A stretch of DNA of 64,000 bases. Origin: Zobellella iuensis. GTDB lineage: Bacteria; Pseudomonadota; Gammaproteobacteria; Enterobacterales; Aeromonadaceae. The notes beneath the pieces are model-generated. The model had not been told where the DNA came from. It worked only from the letters and a program-made list of their open reading frames with translations, and made no database searches. The position numbers and the translations under genes were made by a program. The stretch lies in assembly GCF_016746085.1 (NCBI RefSeq), contig NZ_JAERTZ010000012.1:186001-250000 (forward strand), read 5' to 3'. Positions 8,888-19,188 of this stretch are shown piece by piece; the stretch's first letter is position 1; every line of letters begins with the position of its first letter.

Positions 8888-9322
8888 TTACCATCTGTGC
8901 CCGGGCGGTGCGGAGACAACCCGGTAGCCCCGATCGTAAGGACGGAAGTAATTGCCGCCATGGTAGTAATAGGGCCCGTCGCTATAGCTGAAGCTGATAA
9001 AGCCGCCGGGCAGGGAGGACACTATGGTGCCCAGGGGCAGGCTCACCGAAATATGGGTGCCGGGGCCGGGCACCGCGTAGTAAGCCGGCGGCCGGTGGTA
9101 ATGATGCCGCTCCACCACCACTACCCGTTGTTTCGGCGCATGGCGGTAATAGTGCTGACGCTGCTTCATATGCTTGTGGGGGTGGTGCTTATAGTGCTTG
9201 GCATGCCGCTCATAGCGGTGATCATCCCAGCGGGCCTGGGCCTCGGGTACCGCCGCCCCCAGAGCGAAGACCCCCAGCAGGGGCAGCAGCAAGGCACCGC
9301 GCCTTAATACAGAACCGTTCAT
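8888..9322 (-). CDS. Exported His/Tyr-rich protein of unknown function
   Basis: 144 residues from the ATG at 9322, which has AGGAGG 7 nt upstream; a longer reading would start without a site. A signal peptide (MNGSVLRRGALLLPLLGV, cleaved near AQA) precedes a stretch dense in His, Tyr, Lys and Arg (HAKHYKHHPHKHMKQRQHYY). A Pro/Gly/Ser/Tyr-rich C-terminal part follows (LPLGTIVSSLPGGFISFSYS), with a repeated pattern of aromatic residues. Such His-rich periplasmic proteins can bind metal, but nothing here proves that. I know no specific function. It converges on the tad unit. Confidence 0.7.
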   Translation of the reverse strand: MNGSVLRRGALLLPLLGVFALGAAVPEAQARWDDHRYERHAKHYKHHPHKHMKQRQHYYRHAPKQRVVVVERHHYHRPPAYYAVPGPGTHISVSLPLGTIVSSLPGGFISFSYSDGPYYYHGGNYFRPYDRGYRVVSAPPGHRW

Positions 9323-9486
9323 ACCCGATCCTCCTGTGGTCGCCGACACTCCGGAGTGGAGAGGATAATCTAAGCATGGATCGGAATGGACGATAGCAAC
9401 AGCACCGGGAACAACGCTGCGTCAGGCTGTGACAAGAGGTGTAGTAAGAGTAACCGCTTACTCTGCCACCCCGGATATGGCGGCGG

Positions 9487-9699
9487 CTACTGTTGGAGAA
9501 AACGCCCCTGGGCCATTTCCCGCTCGCGCTGGCATTCGGCCAGATAGATGGCGGCGATCACGGCGGCGTACTGATGATGATCATCCACCGCCTTGGATAC
9601 CATCAGTTCCAGGGTCTTTTCGTTCTTGGCCATGCGGAATTTACGCAGCCAGTACAGCTTGTCGGTCAGTTCCCGATCAAGAGGTTGTTGCTCGGTCAT
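9487..9699 (-). CDS. Small conserved-looking hypothetical protein
   Basis: About 70 residues, all-helical in appearance (KLYWLRKFRMAKNEKTLELM; AAIYLAECQREREMAQG). I chose the ATG at 9699; an in-frame TTG at 9717 is an alternative, and neither has a clear ribosome site. A very loose resemblance to Hha/YmoA-type proteins (an L-R-K-F pattern, then an acidic helix) is not strong enough to name it. It lies 31 nt upstream of a terminator that faces the same way and belongs to trpS, so it is probably expressed separately. Confidence 0.5.
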   Translation of the reverse strand: MTEQQPLDRELTDKLYWLRKFRMAKNEKTLELMVSKAVDDHHQYAAVIAAIYLAECQREREMAQGRFLQQ

Positions 9700-9729
9700 A
9701 GGTGGGAGTAAATCCAATCAGGCAAAATC

Positions 9730-9754
9730 GAAAAAGGAGCCAATATGGCTCCTT
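9730..9754 (-). terminator. Terminator of the dam-trpS operon
   Basis: On the minus strand AAGGAGCCA / TGGCTCCTT (9-bp stem, 3-nt loop) followed by TTTTT, just downstream of the trpS stop. Confidence 0.85.
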
Positions 9755-9759
9755 CTCAG

Positions 9760-10773
9760 TCAACGGCTTTTCGGAACGAAGCCGATTACATCATATACCT
9801 TTTCCAGGGTCTGTACAGCCTTCACCCGGGCCTTGTCGGCCCCCATGGTCAGTACCTTCCTGAGCTCGGTCTCGTCTTCCCGCAACTCGTGAAAGCGACG
9901 CTGGATGGGCTCCAGCATGGCCAGCACCGCCTCGGCGGTTTCGGTCTTGAGGTGGCCGTACATCTTGCCTTCGAAGTGCTGTTCCAGCTCGGGAATGGCG
10001 CGGCCGCTGGCACCGGACATCAGGGTCAGCAGGTTGGACACGCCGGGTTTCTGCTGCTGGTCGAAACGCACCACGGGCGGATCTTCCGAATCGGTGACCG
10101 CCCGCTTCAGCTTCTTGGCGATGCTCTTGGGATCTTCCAGCAGGCCGATGAAGTTGTTGCTGTTGTCGTCCGACTTGGACATCTTCTTGGTGGGCTCCTG
10201 CAGGCTCATGATGCGGGCGCCCTCTTCCGGGATAAAGGGCTCGGGCACGGTGAACACCTCGCCGTAGAGCTGGTTGAAGCGGTAGGCGATATCCCGGGTC
10301 AGCTCCAGGTGCTGCTTCTGATCATGGCCCACCGGCACCTGGTTGGCCTGGTACAGCAGGATATCGGCCGCCATCAGCACCGGGTAGGTGAACAGGCCGG
10401 CGTTGATGTTTTCGGCGTAGCGGCTGGACTTGTCCTTGAACTGGGTCATGCGCGACAGTTCGCCGAACTGGGTGTAGCAGTTGAGGATCCAGCCCAGCTC
10501 CGCGTGCTCCGGCACGTGGGACTGGATGAAGATGGTGCTCTGCTCCGGATCCAGGCCGATGGCCAGGTAGAGGGCGGCCGCATCCAGGCAGGCGGAACGC
10601 AGGGCCTGGGGCTCTTGGCGCACCGTGATGGCGTGCATGTCGACGATGCAGTACAGGCAGTCGTAGTCCTGCTGCATCTTCACCCACTGGCGCAGGGCGC
10701 CCATGTAGTTGCCTATGGTCAACTGGCCCGAAGGCTGGGCACCGCTGAGTACTATCGGTTTAGCCATGGTCAT
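9760..10773 (-). CDS. trpS: Tryptophanyl-tRNA synthetase
   Basis: 337 residues, normal length for bacterial TrpS. A class I synthetase: the HIGH-equivalent T-I-G-N is at residues ~19-22 ([16 protein letters not shown]) and the KMSKS loop near residue 196 ([12 protein letters not shown]). It charges tRNA-Trp with tryptophan in the cytoplasm using ATP. It is the last gene of the aroK-aroB-damX-dam-rpe-gph-trpS order conserved in enteric and related bacteria; its start is 10 nt after the gph stop. Confidence 0.97.
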   Translation of the reverse strand: MTMAKPIVLSGAQPSGQLTIGNYMGALRQWVKMQQDYDCLYCIVDMHAITVRQEPQALRSACLDAAALYLAIGLDPEQSTIFIQSHVPEHAELGWILNCYTQFGELSRMTQFKDKSSRYAENINAGLFTYPVLMAADILLYQANQVPVGHDQKQHLELTRDIAYRFNQLYGEVFTVPEPFIPEEGARIMSLQEPTKKMSKSDDNSNNFIGLLEDPKSIAKKLKRAVTDSEDPPVVRFDQQQKPGVSNLLTLMSGASGRAIPELEQHFEGKMYGHLKTETAEAVLAMLEPIQRRFHELREDETELRKVLTMGADKARVKAVQTLEKVYDVIGFVPKSR

Positions 10774-10783
10774 CTGTTCTCTG

Positions 10784-11455
10784 TCAATCTGTTAGCAATA
10801 GGTCGGCGAGGGCGGCAAAGTCGCTCAACACCCAGTCGGGGCCGCTGTCCGCGATATCCCGGCCGTAGTTGTAACCGTAGGTCAGGCCCACCACCGCCAT
10901 GCCGGCCGCCTGGGCCGCCAGCACGTCGTTTTCGGAATCACCCACCATCAGGGTGCGGGCCGGGTCCATGTCCAGGGTGCGGCATACGTGCAGCAGGGGC
11001 GCGGGGCTCGGCTTCTTCTCCGGCAGGCTGTCGCCGCCCAGCACCAGCTCGAACTGCTCGCTCAGCCCCGAGGCCGCCAGTATGGCGGGGACGAAACGAT
11101 AGGGCTTGTTGGTGACGATGGCCAGCCGCTTGCCCGCCCGGCGCAACGCCGCCAGGGTGTCGAGCACCCCGGGGTAGAACACCAAGCCCTGGTCGGCCAC
11201 CTTGTCATAGGCCGCGTCGAAGGCGGCGCGCGCCGCCTGCTGCGCCCCGGCGTCGGGTTCGGCGCCGAGGGCGGCGGTCAGGGCCCGGCGTACCAGCATG
11301 TCGGCGCCGTTGCCCACCCAGTGGCGCACCGCCGGTTCGGCGGCGGGGGCATGGCCCAGCTGCGCCAGCATCTGGTTCACCGCCAACTGCAGCTGGGGCA
11401 CGCTGTCGATCAGGGTGCCGTCCAGATCGAACTGGATCAGGTCGAAATCAGCCAT
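10784..11455 (-). CDS. gph: Phosphoglycolate phosphatase
   Basis: 223 residues, HAD superfamily. The nucleophile motif is FDLDGT at residues 9-14 (D10, D12). Motif II is IVTNKPY, and the acidic motif [10 protein letters not shown] binds Mg2+. It hydrolyses 2-phosphoglycolate, which arises partly from repair of 3'-phosphoglycolate DNA ends. It overlaps the end of rpe by 8 nt, implying translational coupling, and is followed by trpS. Confidence 0.93.
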   Translation of the reverse strand: MADFDLIQFDLDGTLIDSVPQLQLAVNQMLAQLGHAPAAEPAVRHWVGNGADMLVRRALTAALGAEPDAGAQQAARAAFDAAYDKVADQGLVFYPGVLDTLAALRRAGKRLAIVTNKPYRFVPAILAASGLSEQFELVLGGDSLPEKKPSPAPLLHVCRTLDMDPARTLMVGDSENDVLAAQAAGMAVVGLTYGYNYGRDIADSGPDWVLSDFAALADLLLTD

Positions 11456-12122
11456 GGGCTCTGGCCAGTTCGCTGCGCATCTGGTCGATCACCGTCTTGT
11501 AGTCGGGCTGGCCGAAGATGGCGGAGCCGGCCACGAACATGTCGGCACCGGCCTCGGCGATATCACGGATGTTGTCGACCTTGACGCCGCCATCGATCTC
11601 CAGGCGGATGTGGCGGCCGCTCTCGTCGATGCGACGACGGGCCTGGCGCAGCTTGTCGAGGGTGGCGGAGATAAAGGACTGGCCACCGAAACCGGGGTTG
11701 ACCGACATCAGCAGGATCACGTCCACCTTGTCCATCACGTAGTCCAGGTGGCTGAGCGGCGTCGAGGGGTTGAATACCAGGCCGGCCTGACAGCCCTGCT
11801 CCTTGATCAGCCCCAGGGTGCGATCGATGTGCTCGGAGGCTTCCGGGTGGAAGGTGATGATGGAGGCCCCAGCCTTGGCGAACTCGGGCACCAGGCTGTC
11901 CACCGGCTTGACCATCAGATGCACGTCGATGGGAGCCTGAATGCCGTAGTCGCGCAGGGCCTTGCAGACCATGGGGCCTATGGTCAGGTTGGGCACATAG
12001 TGATTGTCCATCACATCAAAGTGCACCACGTCGGCTCCCGCCTCCAGTACCCGGGTCACGTCTTCGCCCAGGCGGGCAAAATCGGCGGACAGTATGGAGG
12101 GGGCAATCAGGTAGTCTTTCAT
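11448..12122 (-). CDS. rpe: Ribulose-phosphate 3-epimerase
   Basis: 224 residues, a TIM barrel. Family landmarks are [17 protein letters not shown] at the N-terminus, the metal-binding [22 protein letters not shown], and [11 protein letters not shown], followed by EIDGGVK. It interconverts D-ribulose 5-phosphate and D-xylulose 5-phosphate in the pentose phosphate pathway. It is the third-last gene of the dam/aro superoperon and overlaps gph. Confidence 0.97.
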   Translation of the reverse strand: MKDYLIAPSILSADFARLGEDVTRVLEAGADVVHFDVMDNHYVPNLTIGPMVCKALRDYGIQAPIDVHLMVKPVDSLVPEFAKAGASIITFHPEASEHIDRTLGLIKEQGCQAGLVFNPSTPLSHLDYVMDKVDVILLMSVNPGFGGQSFISATLDKLRQARRRIDESGRHIRLEIDGGVKVDNIRDIAEAGADMFVAGSAIFGQPDYKTVIDQMRSELARAHG

Positions 12123-12226
12123 CGGGGTTCCCTTAAGCGCAAAAAACGTCCCAATTCTACCCCAGCGTCCGGTGATTCTCTAGCGAGGCGTCTATGCTTG
12201 GCTGAAGTTGGCGAAAAAGGTGAGTT

Positions 12227-12403
12227 ATGGGCTGGAAACACAGGCTGCAGGCGGTGGTGGCCGCCCTGTTCGGGGTACAGTCGGAAAAGAATCGGCAGCA
12301 GCAGTTCCAGGGCAGCCCCTGGCCCTATATCGGCGCCGGCGCCCTTGCCATACTGGGTTTTGTCCTGCTGCTGGTACTGGTGGTACGGCTGGTGCTGGCG
12401 TGA
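12227..12403 (+). CDS. DUF2970 small membrane protein
   Basis: 58 residues, encoded opposite the dam operon in the gap between rpe and dam. The protein starts MGWKHRLQAVVAALFGVQ and has S-E-K-N-R then Q-G-S-P-W-P-Y-I and a single C-terminal transmembrane helix (ALAILGFVLLLVLVVRLVLA). This is the pattern of the DUF2970 family: a short amphipathic start, a GVQS-x-x-N box, and one membrane helix. Its function is unknown. An AAGGTG site sits upstream of the ATG. It is easy to miss because of its length. Confidence 0.8.
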   Translation: MGWKHRLQAVVAALFGVQSEKNRQQQFQGSPWPYIGAGALAILGFVLLLVLVVRLVLA

Positions 12404-12452
12404 GGCGAACAGCATGTGCCGTCGCCACTATAAACGCAACGCCCTATCCCCC

Positions 12453-13292
12453 TCACGCCTCGCTTGCGCCGGGAGTAAAGAGCGCCAGCAATTCGTCGAC
12501 CTTCTTGCGGTTGTGGCCATGGCGGCTGATGGTGCGCTTGACCGCCACCACATCCAGCTCCGCGTCCCGGTACAGCTCCCGGGTCAGGGGAATGTCGTGG
12601 TTGCTGATCAAGACAGGTACGCCTAAGGCCGCGGTCTCCCGGGCCAGCCGGGCCAGTATGGCCTGATCGTCCAGGGTAAAACCGTTGGCCGCATAGGTGG
12701 TGAAACTGGCGGTGGAAGACAAGGGCGCATAGGGCGGATCGCAATAGAACACCTGATCCTCCCGGGCCGTGGCAAACACTTCTTTGTAGCTCTGGCACAC
12801 GAAGGTGGCCTTTTGCGCCTTTTCGGCAAAGAACCACAGCTCTCGCTCGGGAAAATAGGGTTTTTTATAGGCGCCGAAAGGCACGTTGAAGCCGCCCTTC
12901 TGGTTGTAGCGGCACAGGCCGTTGTAGCCATGGCGATTCAGGTATAAAAACAGCAGGGCACGCCGGTAGGCATCCTGCTCCCGATTAAAGTCGGTGCGAA
13001 AGCCGTAATAGGCGTTCCTGTCGTTATTGGCGGCGGTAAAGAGACCGGCAGCGTCGCGAATAAAGGCATCCGGGCGGGTCTTGAGCAACTGATAGAGGTT
13101 GATCAGATCGGCATTGATGTCGGCCAGCAGGTAGGCATCGAATTCGGAGTTAAGGAACACCGAGCCGGCGCCGACGAAGGGTTCAACCAATACCCGGCCT
13201 TCCGGCAGGCGGCGGTTGATGCTCTCTACCAGGCCGTATTTGCCGCCGGCCCATTTCAGGAATGCCCGAGTTTTAGTCATAGTCGTCGTCAT
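12453..13292 (-). CDS. dam: DNA adenine methylase Dam (GATC)
   Basis: 279 residues from the ATG at 13292. The AdoMet-binding motif FVGAGSVF is at 39-46 and the catalytic DPPY at 185-188; KWAGGK near residue 13 is typical of Dam. It methylates adenine in GATC, supporting mismatch-repair strand choice (mutS is in this window), replication timing and gene regulation. Its position after damX is the conserved arrangement. A longer reading from 13340 would overlap into damX territory and lacks a ribosome site. Confidence 0.96.
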   Translation of the reverse strand: MTTTMTKTRAFLKWAGGKYGLVESINRRLPEGRVLVEPFVGAGSVFLNSEFDAYLLADINADLINLYQLLKTRPDAFIRDAAGLFTAANNDRNAYYGFRTDFNREQDAYRRALLFLYLNRHGYNGLCRYNQKGGFNVPFGAYKKPYFPERELWFFAEKAQKATFVCQSYKEVFATAREDQVFYCDPPYAPLSSTASFTTYAANGFTLDDQAILARLARETAALGVPVLISNHDIPLTRELYRDAELDVVAVKRTISRHGHNRKKVDELLALFTPGASEA

Positions 13293-13342
13293 TGCCGCAC
13301 CGCTCAGAGGGCGCGCATTGTAACCGCAAGCCGATGCCATGA

Positions 13343-14770
13343 CTATGGTTTGACTTCTTTTTGCACCTGCCCGAAGGGCTTGGGCCAGGGTTTGGCCGCC
13401 TGCAACTCGGCGGGCAGGCCGGCGATGGCCCGCCTCGCCTGCTCGGGTACCTCGAAATCACCGTATACCAGCACAAACCAGGGCTGGTCGTTGATGGTAC
13501 GCGGATACACCCAGACCGGTGTCAGGGGATGCCGGGCCACCAGCCGTTCCAGCACCGCACGGTCGCGTCCGGCCATCAGTTGCAGGGTGTAGCGGGAAGC
13601 GGGCTTTTGCATCAACACCGACAGCGGGCTCAACCCGGAAACGGCAACGGGAGCCGGTGCCGCCGCTTGTGGCGCAGCCGGTGCCGCCGCTTGTGGCGCA
13701 GCCGGTGCCGCCGTCTGTGGCGCAGCCGGTGCCGCCGTCTGTGGCGCAGCCGTCGCCGATGGGCTATCGTCCCCCTGGCCTCGCTGCATCAGGCGGCTGA
13801 CCACCTCATCGGCGATGACCACCCGCTCTTTGTCGCTGTCATCCGGGGTTTGTGCCACCTTGGTACTGATATCGGGAGTATCGGGCAGCGGTTCGGCCGG
13901 CCACTCGCGCACCAGGACCCGGCCCTCGCCATCAACGGCAGATACCCCCGGCTCCGGTGGTTCGGGGGCCAGGCTGATGGGGGTGCTGGGCACGGCTTCC
14001 TGCTCAAAGGGCGGGCTCAATGCGGGAGCCGCATCGTCACGCTCGCCCCCCAACAGGCTGACGATCACGATCAGCAGCAGCACCAATATCAGGGCGGTAA
14101 GCAGTATCTTGATCGTTTTTTGTTCCAACAGCTGCTGATAACCGTTTTTTCTCATCTGCGGCTCCATCATGCCAATCACATCACCGGGATAACGGATATC
14201 GTGTGATGCTTCAGGTATCTTTTTATACCCCAGAGCTTGCCATAAATCTTGTTTATCTTCTTCCGTCAGTGGCGGCACTTCCACTTCCAGGATCTTGCCG
14301 CCGGCAGAGCCGCCGAGCTGCTGCCGAGCCTGGCCGGCCCAGTTGACCGCCCCCAGCAAGACCATAAAGGGCCGCAGCGGTGCCGGCAGTTCCCGATACA
14401 ACTGCACCAGCTCCAGCAGCAGGATCTCCGTCAGCCACTCGGCATTATCGACGATCAGCAGCCGCTTGCCGGGGCTGGCCGGCAGCAGCCGTTGTATCGA
14501 ATCCTGCAGATGATCATCGGCATCGAAAATACCACCGGGAAACCAGCTGCCGAGCAGGGCCTCCCGGAAGCCGGCATTGGTCTCAAACTCCTCGGCATCG
14601 AGGACGAGCGGCAACAGCAATTCGGTTTCATCGGCCAGCCGCTGGGCCAGGTAGGATTTACCGGCGCCTTCGGGTCCGGTCAGCAGGATAAAATCGGTAT
14701 CGAGACGGGAAAGGTGCAGCAGCCGCGCCAGCAGCTGCTGCTGAGAGGAGAAAGGAACCTGGATGGTCAC
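13343..14770 (-). CDS. damX: Cell-division protein DamX (AAA + SPOR)
   Basis: 475 residues. An N-terminal ATPase-like domain has Walker A GPEGAGKS (~residues 32-39). One transmembrane helix lies near residue 220 ([16 protein letters not shown]). A Pro/Ala/Gln-rich periplasmic linker has a tandem A-A-P-A-A-P-Q repeat. The C-terminal SPOR domain runs [20 protein letters not shown] through [19 protein letters not shown] and binds septal denuded peptidoglycan. It overlaps aroB by 4 nt (ATGA). Confidence 0.92.
   Translation of the reverse strand: MTIQVPFSSQQQLLARLLHLSRLDTDFILLTGPEGAGKSYLAQRLADETELLLPLVLDAEEFETNAGFREALLGSWFPGGIFDADDHLQDSIQRLLPASPGKRLLIVDNAEWLTEILLLELVQLYRELPAPLRPFMVLLGAVNWAGQARQQLGGSAGGKILEVEVPPLTEEDKQDLWQALGYKKIPEASHDIRYPGDVIGMMEPQMRKNGYQQLLEQKTIKILLTALILVLLLIVIVSLLGGERDDAAPALSPPFEQEAVPSTPISLAPEPPEPGVSAVDGEGRVLVREWPAEPLPDTPDISTKVAQTPDDSDKERVVIADEVVSRLMQRGQGDDSPSATAAPQTAAPAAPQTAAPAAPQAAAPAAPQAAAPAPVAVSGLSPLSVLMQKPASRYTLQLMAGRDRAVLERLVARHPLTPVWVYPRTINDQPWFVLVYGDFEVPEQARRAIAGLPAELQAAKPWPKPFGQVQKEVKP
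13653..13748 (-). repeat. Four tandem 24-bp repeats in damX linker
   Basis: Four consecutive 24-bp units (GCCGGTGCCGCC plus GCTTGTGGCGCA or GTCTGTGGCGCA). Copies 1-2 share one variant and copies 3-4 the other, as expected from a recent two-unit duplication. They encode an 8-residue Ala/Pro/Gln repeat in the DamX linker. Confidence 0.88.
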
Positions 14771-15849
14771 GGCGTCCGTTCCGGCACCACCACCCGGGCC
14801 AGCTGCTGTTCGGTCACGTCATCCACCACCTGGGCCCGGCCGATGCCGAGCGGCAACACCAGGCGCAGCTTGCCGGCCAGTACCTTCTTGTCCCGCAGCA
14901 TATGCGGCAGGTAATGAGCGATGCCCATCTCGGCAGGGCCCTGGATCGGCAGATGCGCCTTGATCAGCAGGGCTTCCACCCGGGCGACCTCGGCCGCGCT
15001 CATCTCACCACGCAGCTGGGCGGTCAGGCAGGCCTGCATGGTGCCGGCCGCCACGGCCTCACCGTGCAGCCAGTTGCCGTAGCCCATTTCCGCTTCAATG
15101 GCATGGCCGAAGGTATGGCCGAGGTTGAGCAAGGCCCGCACCCCGTGTTCCCGCTCATCCGTGGCCACCATCTCCGCCTTGATTTCACAGCAACGGCGAA
15201 TGGCGTAGGCCAGGGCATCCGCCTCCAGCCGCTGCAGGCGCTGGATATTCTGCTCCAGCCAGGCGAAAAAGGCCGCATCCCAGATGATACCGTATTTGAT
15301 CACCTCGGCCAGGCCGGCGGCAAACTCGCGCTCGGGCAGGGTTTGCAGGCACAGGGTATCGATCAGCACCAGTTCTGGCTGATAGAAAGCCCCGATCATG
15401 TTCTTGCCCAGGGGATGGTTGACCGCCGTTTTACCGCCGACGGAAGAATCGACCTGGGCCAGCAGGGTGGTGGGAACCTGGATAAAAGGCACGCCGCGCT
15501 GATAACAGGCGGCGGCAAAACCGGTCAGGTCGCCGACCACGCCGCCCCCCAGGGCGATCAGGGTGGTATCCCGGCCATGGTTGGCCGCCAGCAGCTTGCT
15601 CATCACCTCGTTGAAAGTGTCCAGCGTCTTGTACTGCTCACCATCGGGCAGGACCAGGCTGTCCACCTGCAGAGGAGCCAGCAACGATACCAGCGCCTCG
15701 AGATAAAGGGGGGCAACCACCTCATTGGTGACCACCAGTACTTTCTTGCCCTTGACGGCATCACGCAGCAGCGTAGCCTGGGTCAGGGCCCCTTCGGCGA
15801 TGATGATGGGGTAGCTGCGCTCCCCCAGGTTGACGGTTAACCTTTCCAT
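14767..15849 (-). CDS. aroB: 3-dehydroquinate synthase
   Basis: 360 residues, normal length. NAD-binding [15 protein letters not shown] is followed by [14 protein letters not shown] and the metal-binding region with Glu/His ([30 protein letters not shown], giving two of the zinc-ligand His). It converts DAHP to 3-dehydroquinate, the second step of the shikimate pathway. It lies 14 nt downstream of aroK and overlaps damX by 4 nt. Confidence 0.97.
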   Translation of the reverse strand: MERLTVNLGERSYPIIIAEGALTQATLLRDAVKGKKVLVVTNEVVAPLYLEALVSLLAPLQVDSLVLPDGEQYKTLDTFNEVMSKLLAANHGRDTTLIALGGGVVGDLTGFAAACYQRGVPFIQVPTTLLAQVDSSVGGKTAVNHPLGKNMIGAFYQPELVLIDTLCLQTLPEREFAAGLAEVIKYGIIWDAAFFAWLEQNIQRLQRLEADALAYAIRRCCEIKAEMVATDEREHGVRALLNLGHTFGHAIEAEMGYGNWLHGEAVAAGTMQACLTAQLRGEMSAAEVARVEALLIKAHLPIQGPAEMGIAHYLPHMLRDKKVLAGKLRLVLPLGIGRAQVVDDVTEQQLARVVVPERTP

Positions 15850-15863
15850 GGATCTCCTGCCCC

Positions 15864-16382
15864 TTACAGGCCGATCAATTCGGCAATCTGATTGGCGACC
15901 AGCTTGGCACTCTGTTCGTCGGTGCGCACCACATAGTCGGCAATTTCCAGATACAGTTCGTTGCGCTCGGTTGCCAGCCGTTCCAGTACTTCCTGGGGCG
16001 GCTCTTCGGTTTGCAGCAGCGGACGCCGCTTGTCTTTCTGCACCCGGGCCAGCTGCTTTTCCACCGGCGTTTCCAGGTAGACCACGATGCCCCTGGCCGA
16101 CAACCGGTTGCGACTTTCTTTACTCTTGACCGAGCCGCCACCTGTGGCCAGTACAATGCCCTGCAGCTCGCTCAGGTCGTTAATCACCTTTTCTTCGCGT
16201 TGGCGGAAGCCTTCTTCGCCTTCTACATCAAACACCCAGCTGATATCGGCACCGGTTCGACGCTCAATCTCATGATCGGAGTCGTAGAAATCCATATGCA
16301 GTTGCTGTGCCAGGTATTTGCCGATGGTGCTCTTGCCCGCACCCATAGGCCCCACTAGGAAGATATTGCGTTTCTCAGCCAT
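15864..16382 (-). CDS. aroK: Shikimate kinase I
   Basis: 172 residues from the ATG at 16382, matching the usual [19 protein letters not shown] start. The P-loop is GPMGAGKST (11-19); shikimate-binding D-S-D-H-E-I-E-R-R and the GGG motif (LATGGGSV) follow. It phosphorylates shikimate to shikimate 3-phosphate. A TTG-initiated extension to 16406 is possible but unlikely. The 247-bp gap to pilQ shows no gene. Confidence 0.96.
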   Translation of the reverse strand: MAEKRNIFLVGPMGAGKSTIGKYLAQQLHMDFYDSDHEIERRTGADISWVFDVEGEEGFRQREEKVINDLSELQGIVLATGGGSVKSKESRNRLSARGIVVYLETPVEKQLARVQKDKRRPLLQTEEPPQEVLERLATERNELYLEIADYVVRTDEQSAKLVANQIAELIGL

Positions 16383-16629
16383 GTTACACGAAATTCTCAC
16401 AAACAAATGCGCCCCACGAACACCGCAGGGTCGACGATGAACCTAACCTTAACTTTCTGAAATAGGACGCCGGATTATCGCAACTGCGTCGGTCGCTGGC
16501 AAGGGTAACGCCGCTCAAGGAGTCAAAGATACCCGCACAGCGATGATATCGACATCCCGTTGCCTTGCGCGCAAGCCCATCATTTTCCTGTCGTTCTTCA
16601 AGCCGCCCATGCCATGGGCCGGCATGTAC

Positions 16630-18651
16630 TCAGATACTGTCGTGCACGATACGGGGGGTGACGAAGATAATCAACTCGCGCTTGCTGTTGTTGTCCCGGA
16701 TGGTCTTGAACAGATTCCCGACGACCGGAATATCCCCCAGTACCGGCACCTTGGTTACGTTGCGGCTGATGTTCTGCTGGAAAATCCCCCCCAGTACCAG
16801 GGTTTCGCCATCGTTGACCAGCACCTGGGTGGTGATCGACTGGGTATTGATGGCTACCGCCTCCCCTCCGGTGGCCTGGGGAATGCGCTCGCCTATGGTG
16901 TCCTGGGTGACGGTCAAATCGAGCACCACCCTGTTGTCCGGGGTGATCTGTGGTGTGACCATAAGGCTGAGCACCGCGTTCCTGAACTGCACCTCGGTAC
17001 CGCCGTCGCTGGAGCTGGAGAAGGGGATCTGGGTGCCCTGCTCGATCAGGGCCGGCCGTTGATTGGAGGTGGTGACCCTGGGGCTGGCGATGATCTCGGC
17101 CCGGTTTTCCCGCTCCAGCGCCGACAGTTCCAGATCGAGAATACGGCCGCCGCCCAGCTTGGCGATCTGGAAGGCGATACTGCCCGCCGCGCCGGCCACC
17201 GGCAGATTGACGTTGAGGGAGGTATCGTTGTCACCGGCGCGGACCCCCTCCAGGGTTCCGCTGACCCTTTGCCGGTTGCTGCCCCCGCTGCTGTCGTTGC
17301 TGTAGCCCCAGCGCACCCCGAAAGCCTCTTCGAAACCGTCATCGATGGTCACCATGCGGGCCTCGATCACCACCTGCTTGATGGGAACATCCAACAGCTC
17401 CAGCATACGGCGAATATGGTCGATGCTTTCCCGGGTATCCCGGATCACCAGGGTATTGGTCCTGTCGTCCACCGCGATGGCACCCCGTTCGGTGAGCAGG
17501 CGGGTGCTTTCGTTGGTCAGCAGGGCCACCACCTCTACCGCCTTGGCATAACTCACTTGCAGCAACTCGGTGACCAGCGGTGCCAGCACTTCCTTGGCCT
17601 GGCGATTCTCCAGCTGCTGTTGCTCCTGCCGCGCCAGCTCGGCCGCCGGCGCCACCAGCAGGATATTGCCATCCAGCCGCTTGTCGAGGCCACGAACCTG
17701 CAATATGGTGTCCAGCGCCTGCTCCCAGGGTACGCCGTCCAGGCGCAGGGTGATATTGCCCTGCACCGCGTCGCTGGTGACCAGATTGAAATTGTTGAAG
17801 TCGGCGATCAGCTGCAGCACGCTCCGCACCGGAATATCCTGGAAGTTCATGGAAATAGGCTTACCGCCGTATGGCTGTCGCGCATCGCTGGGAGCCGCTG
17901 CAGCCGGCCTGGCGACTTCCAGTACGAACAGCCGCTCGGACTGATCATAGCGATAGTCGAAGGCGCCGGAGGTCTCGACCGTCAGCAGGCTGTGGCCGGC
18001 CTCCCGGGTACTGCCGATGCGGCTGACGACGGTGGCGAAGTCATTGACGTCCAGCACCTGCAGCAAGGCATCGGCGATATGGGTATTGAGGAACTTGGCG
18101 AACAGCCGCTGGCCACTAACCTGCATGTCCACGGCAGCCGAAGCTCTGTCCAGATTAACCAGCACCAGGCCCTGGCCATCGCGGCCACGACGAAAATCGA
18201 TGCCGGTGATGGCGTTGGTGGCGCCCGACGGCAAGGTAGCCCCGTCGCTGCCGGTACCGCTGACGCCCGCCCCCAGCAGCAGTTGCAGACGACGACCCTC
18301 GGCCTGCAGCCGGTAGGGCTGTATCCTGTCCATGCCCAACGCCACTTCCAGGTTGGCGCCGACGCGGCGTACGTCCACCGCGTTGATCCCCTGGCGCTCA
18401 ATCGGGATCAGGTTTTCCTGCAATGCGGAATCGCCGCCCGGAATTTGCAGGACCAGACGATCCGGCTGGTGGCGCATGATCTCGGTAATCGCCGGCGGCG
18501 GGCCATCGAACTCCAGCTCGAGTACCAGTTGATCCCCCGTCAGCGGATTGACCCTGATGCTCTCCAGGCTGACGGCGGCCCGCCCCTGCCCAGTCAGTAC
18601 CAGGCTGAACGCTAGCCAAGGCATCAGCTTCACTGCCATCCCCATTGCCAT
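16630..18651 (-). CDS. pilQ: Type IV pilus secretin PilQ
   Basis: 673 residues. A signal peptide is followed by two AMIN domains (~30-130 and ~150-250). An STN/secretin-TonB-like domain comes next (KPISMNFQDIPVRSVLQLIA), then an N1 domain, and the secretin domain with VVIEARMVTIDDGFEEAFGV and the late IPFSSSSDGGTEVQF and GGIFQQNISRNVTKVPVLGD segments. It forms the outer-membrane ring for type IVa pili, used in twitching, DNA uptake and phage attachment. GGGAG precedes the ATG by 6 nt. It lies 21 nt downstream of pilP. This is a different system from the Tad secretin at the window start. Confidence 0.97.
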   Translation of the reverse strand: MAMGMAVKLMPWLAFSLVLTGQGRAAVSLESIRVNPLTGDQLVLELEFDGPPPAITEIMRHQPDRLVLQIPGGDSALQENLIPIERQGINAVDVRRVGANLEVALGMDRIQPYRLQAEGRRLQLLLGAGVSGTGSDGATLPSGATNAITGIDFRRGRDGQGLVLVNLDRASAAVDMQVSGQRLFAKFLNTHIADALLQVLDVNDFATVVSRIGSTREAGHSLLTVETSGAFDYRYDQSERLFVLEVARPAAAAPSDARQPYGGKPISMNFQDIPVRSVLQLIADFNNFNLVTSDAVQGNITLRLDGVPWEQALDTILQVRGLDKRLDGNILLVAPAAELARQEQQQLENRQAKEVLAPLVTELLQVSYAKAVEVVALLTNESTRLLTERGAIAVDDRTNTLVIRDTRESIDHIRRMLELLDVPIKQVVIEARMVTIDDGFEEAFGVRWGYSNDSSGGSNRQRVSGTLEGVRAGDNDTSLNVNLPVAGAAGSIAFQIAKLGGGRILDLELSALERENRAEIIASPRVTTSNQRPALIEQGTQIPFSSSSDGGTEVQFRNAVLSLMVTPQITPDNRVVLDLTVTQDTIGERIPQATGGEAVAINTQSITTQVLVNDGETLVLGGIFQQNISRNVTKVPVLGDIPVVGNLFKTIRDNNSKRELIIFVTPRIVHDSI

Positions 18652-18672
18652 AACGCACTCCCGCCGCTGTTA

Positions 18673-19188
18673 TTATTGTGTCCTGGATAACGTCAATCGG
18701 GTTTTCCGGGGTTCCCAACAGCCTTTTTCGTCGGGAATGTATTCTTTCAGGAGCAGGTCGCTGTCGGTAATGCCGATCACCTCGCCGTGATAGAGCCCCA
18801 TGCGCTGTCCCATGCCGACCCGGTGCGCCACGCCGTCCTGGGTAAGAACCAATGCCCACAGGCCCCGGCCATCCCCCAAGGTGCCCCGCAGCGACAGGTT
18901 GTCGAGCGAGTATTGTTCCAGTGCCGATCGGGAGGCCCGGATCTCCGGCTGGGCACAGGCAACACTCACCGAGGCGGGCGAGGCGAGGCTTTCCGGCCGG
19001 GGCTCGGCAAAAGGGCTGCGTTCCGCGCCTGGCCGGTACGCTTCGGGCACATATTCGTTCATCTCGGGCAAAGGTTCGGGCGGCGTGGCCGGCCGGGCCT
19101 TCACCTCGGCGACATACGGCTGCAAGTCGCTGCCTTCGATACAGGCGGTCAAGGCCAGCAACATCCCCAGCCAGCAGAGCCCTCTCAT
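18673..19188 (-). CDS. pilP: Type IV pilus inner-membrane lipoprotein PilP
   Basis: 171 residues, lipoprotein signal MRGLCWLGMLLALTAC with lipobox L-T-A-C. Disordered Pro-rich linker (ATPPEPLPEMNEYVPEA), then the beta-rich PilP domain (LEQYSLDNLSLRGTLGDGR; HRVGMGQRMGLYHGEVIGIT) that contacts PilQ. It overlaps pilO by 4 nt. Confidence 0.95.
   Translation of the reverse strand: MRGLCWLGMLLALTACIEGSDLQPYVAEVKARPATPPEPLPEMNEYVPEAYRPGAERSPFAEPRPESLASPASVSVACAQPEIRASRSALEQYSLDNLSLRGTLGDGRGLWALVLTQDGVAHRVGMGQRMGLYHGEVIGITDSDLLLKEYIPDEKGCWEPRKTRLTLSRTQ

Noticed and set aside
8888-9322. His-rich exported protein as a nickel or zinc chaperone
   Set aside because: Histidine content alone is not evidence; no metal-enzyme genes are nearby.
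9487-9699. Hha/YmoA family assignment
   Set aside because: Only a loose helical pattern agrees; key conserved positions are not evident.
12119-12415. 98-codon minus-strand frame between rpe and dam
   Set aside because: The opposite strand encodes a recognisable DUF2970 protein with a ribosome site; the minus frame looks like its shadow.
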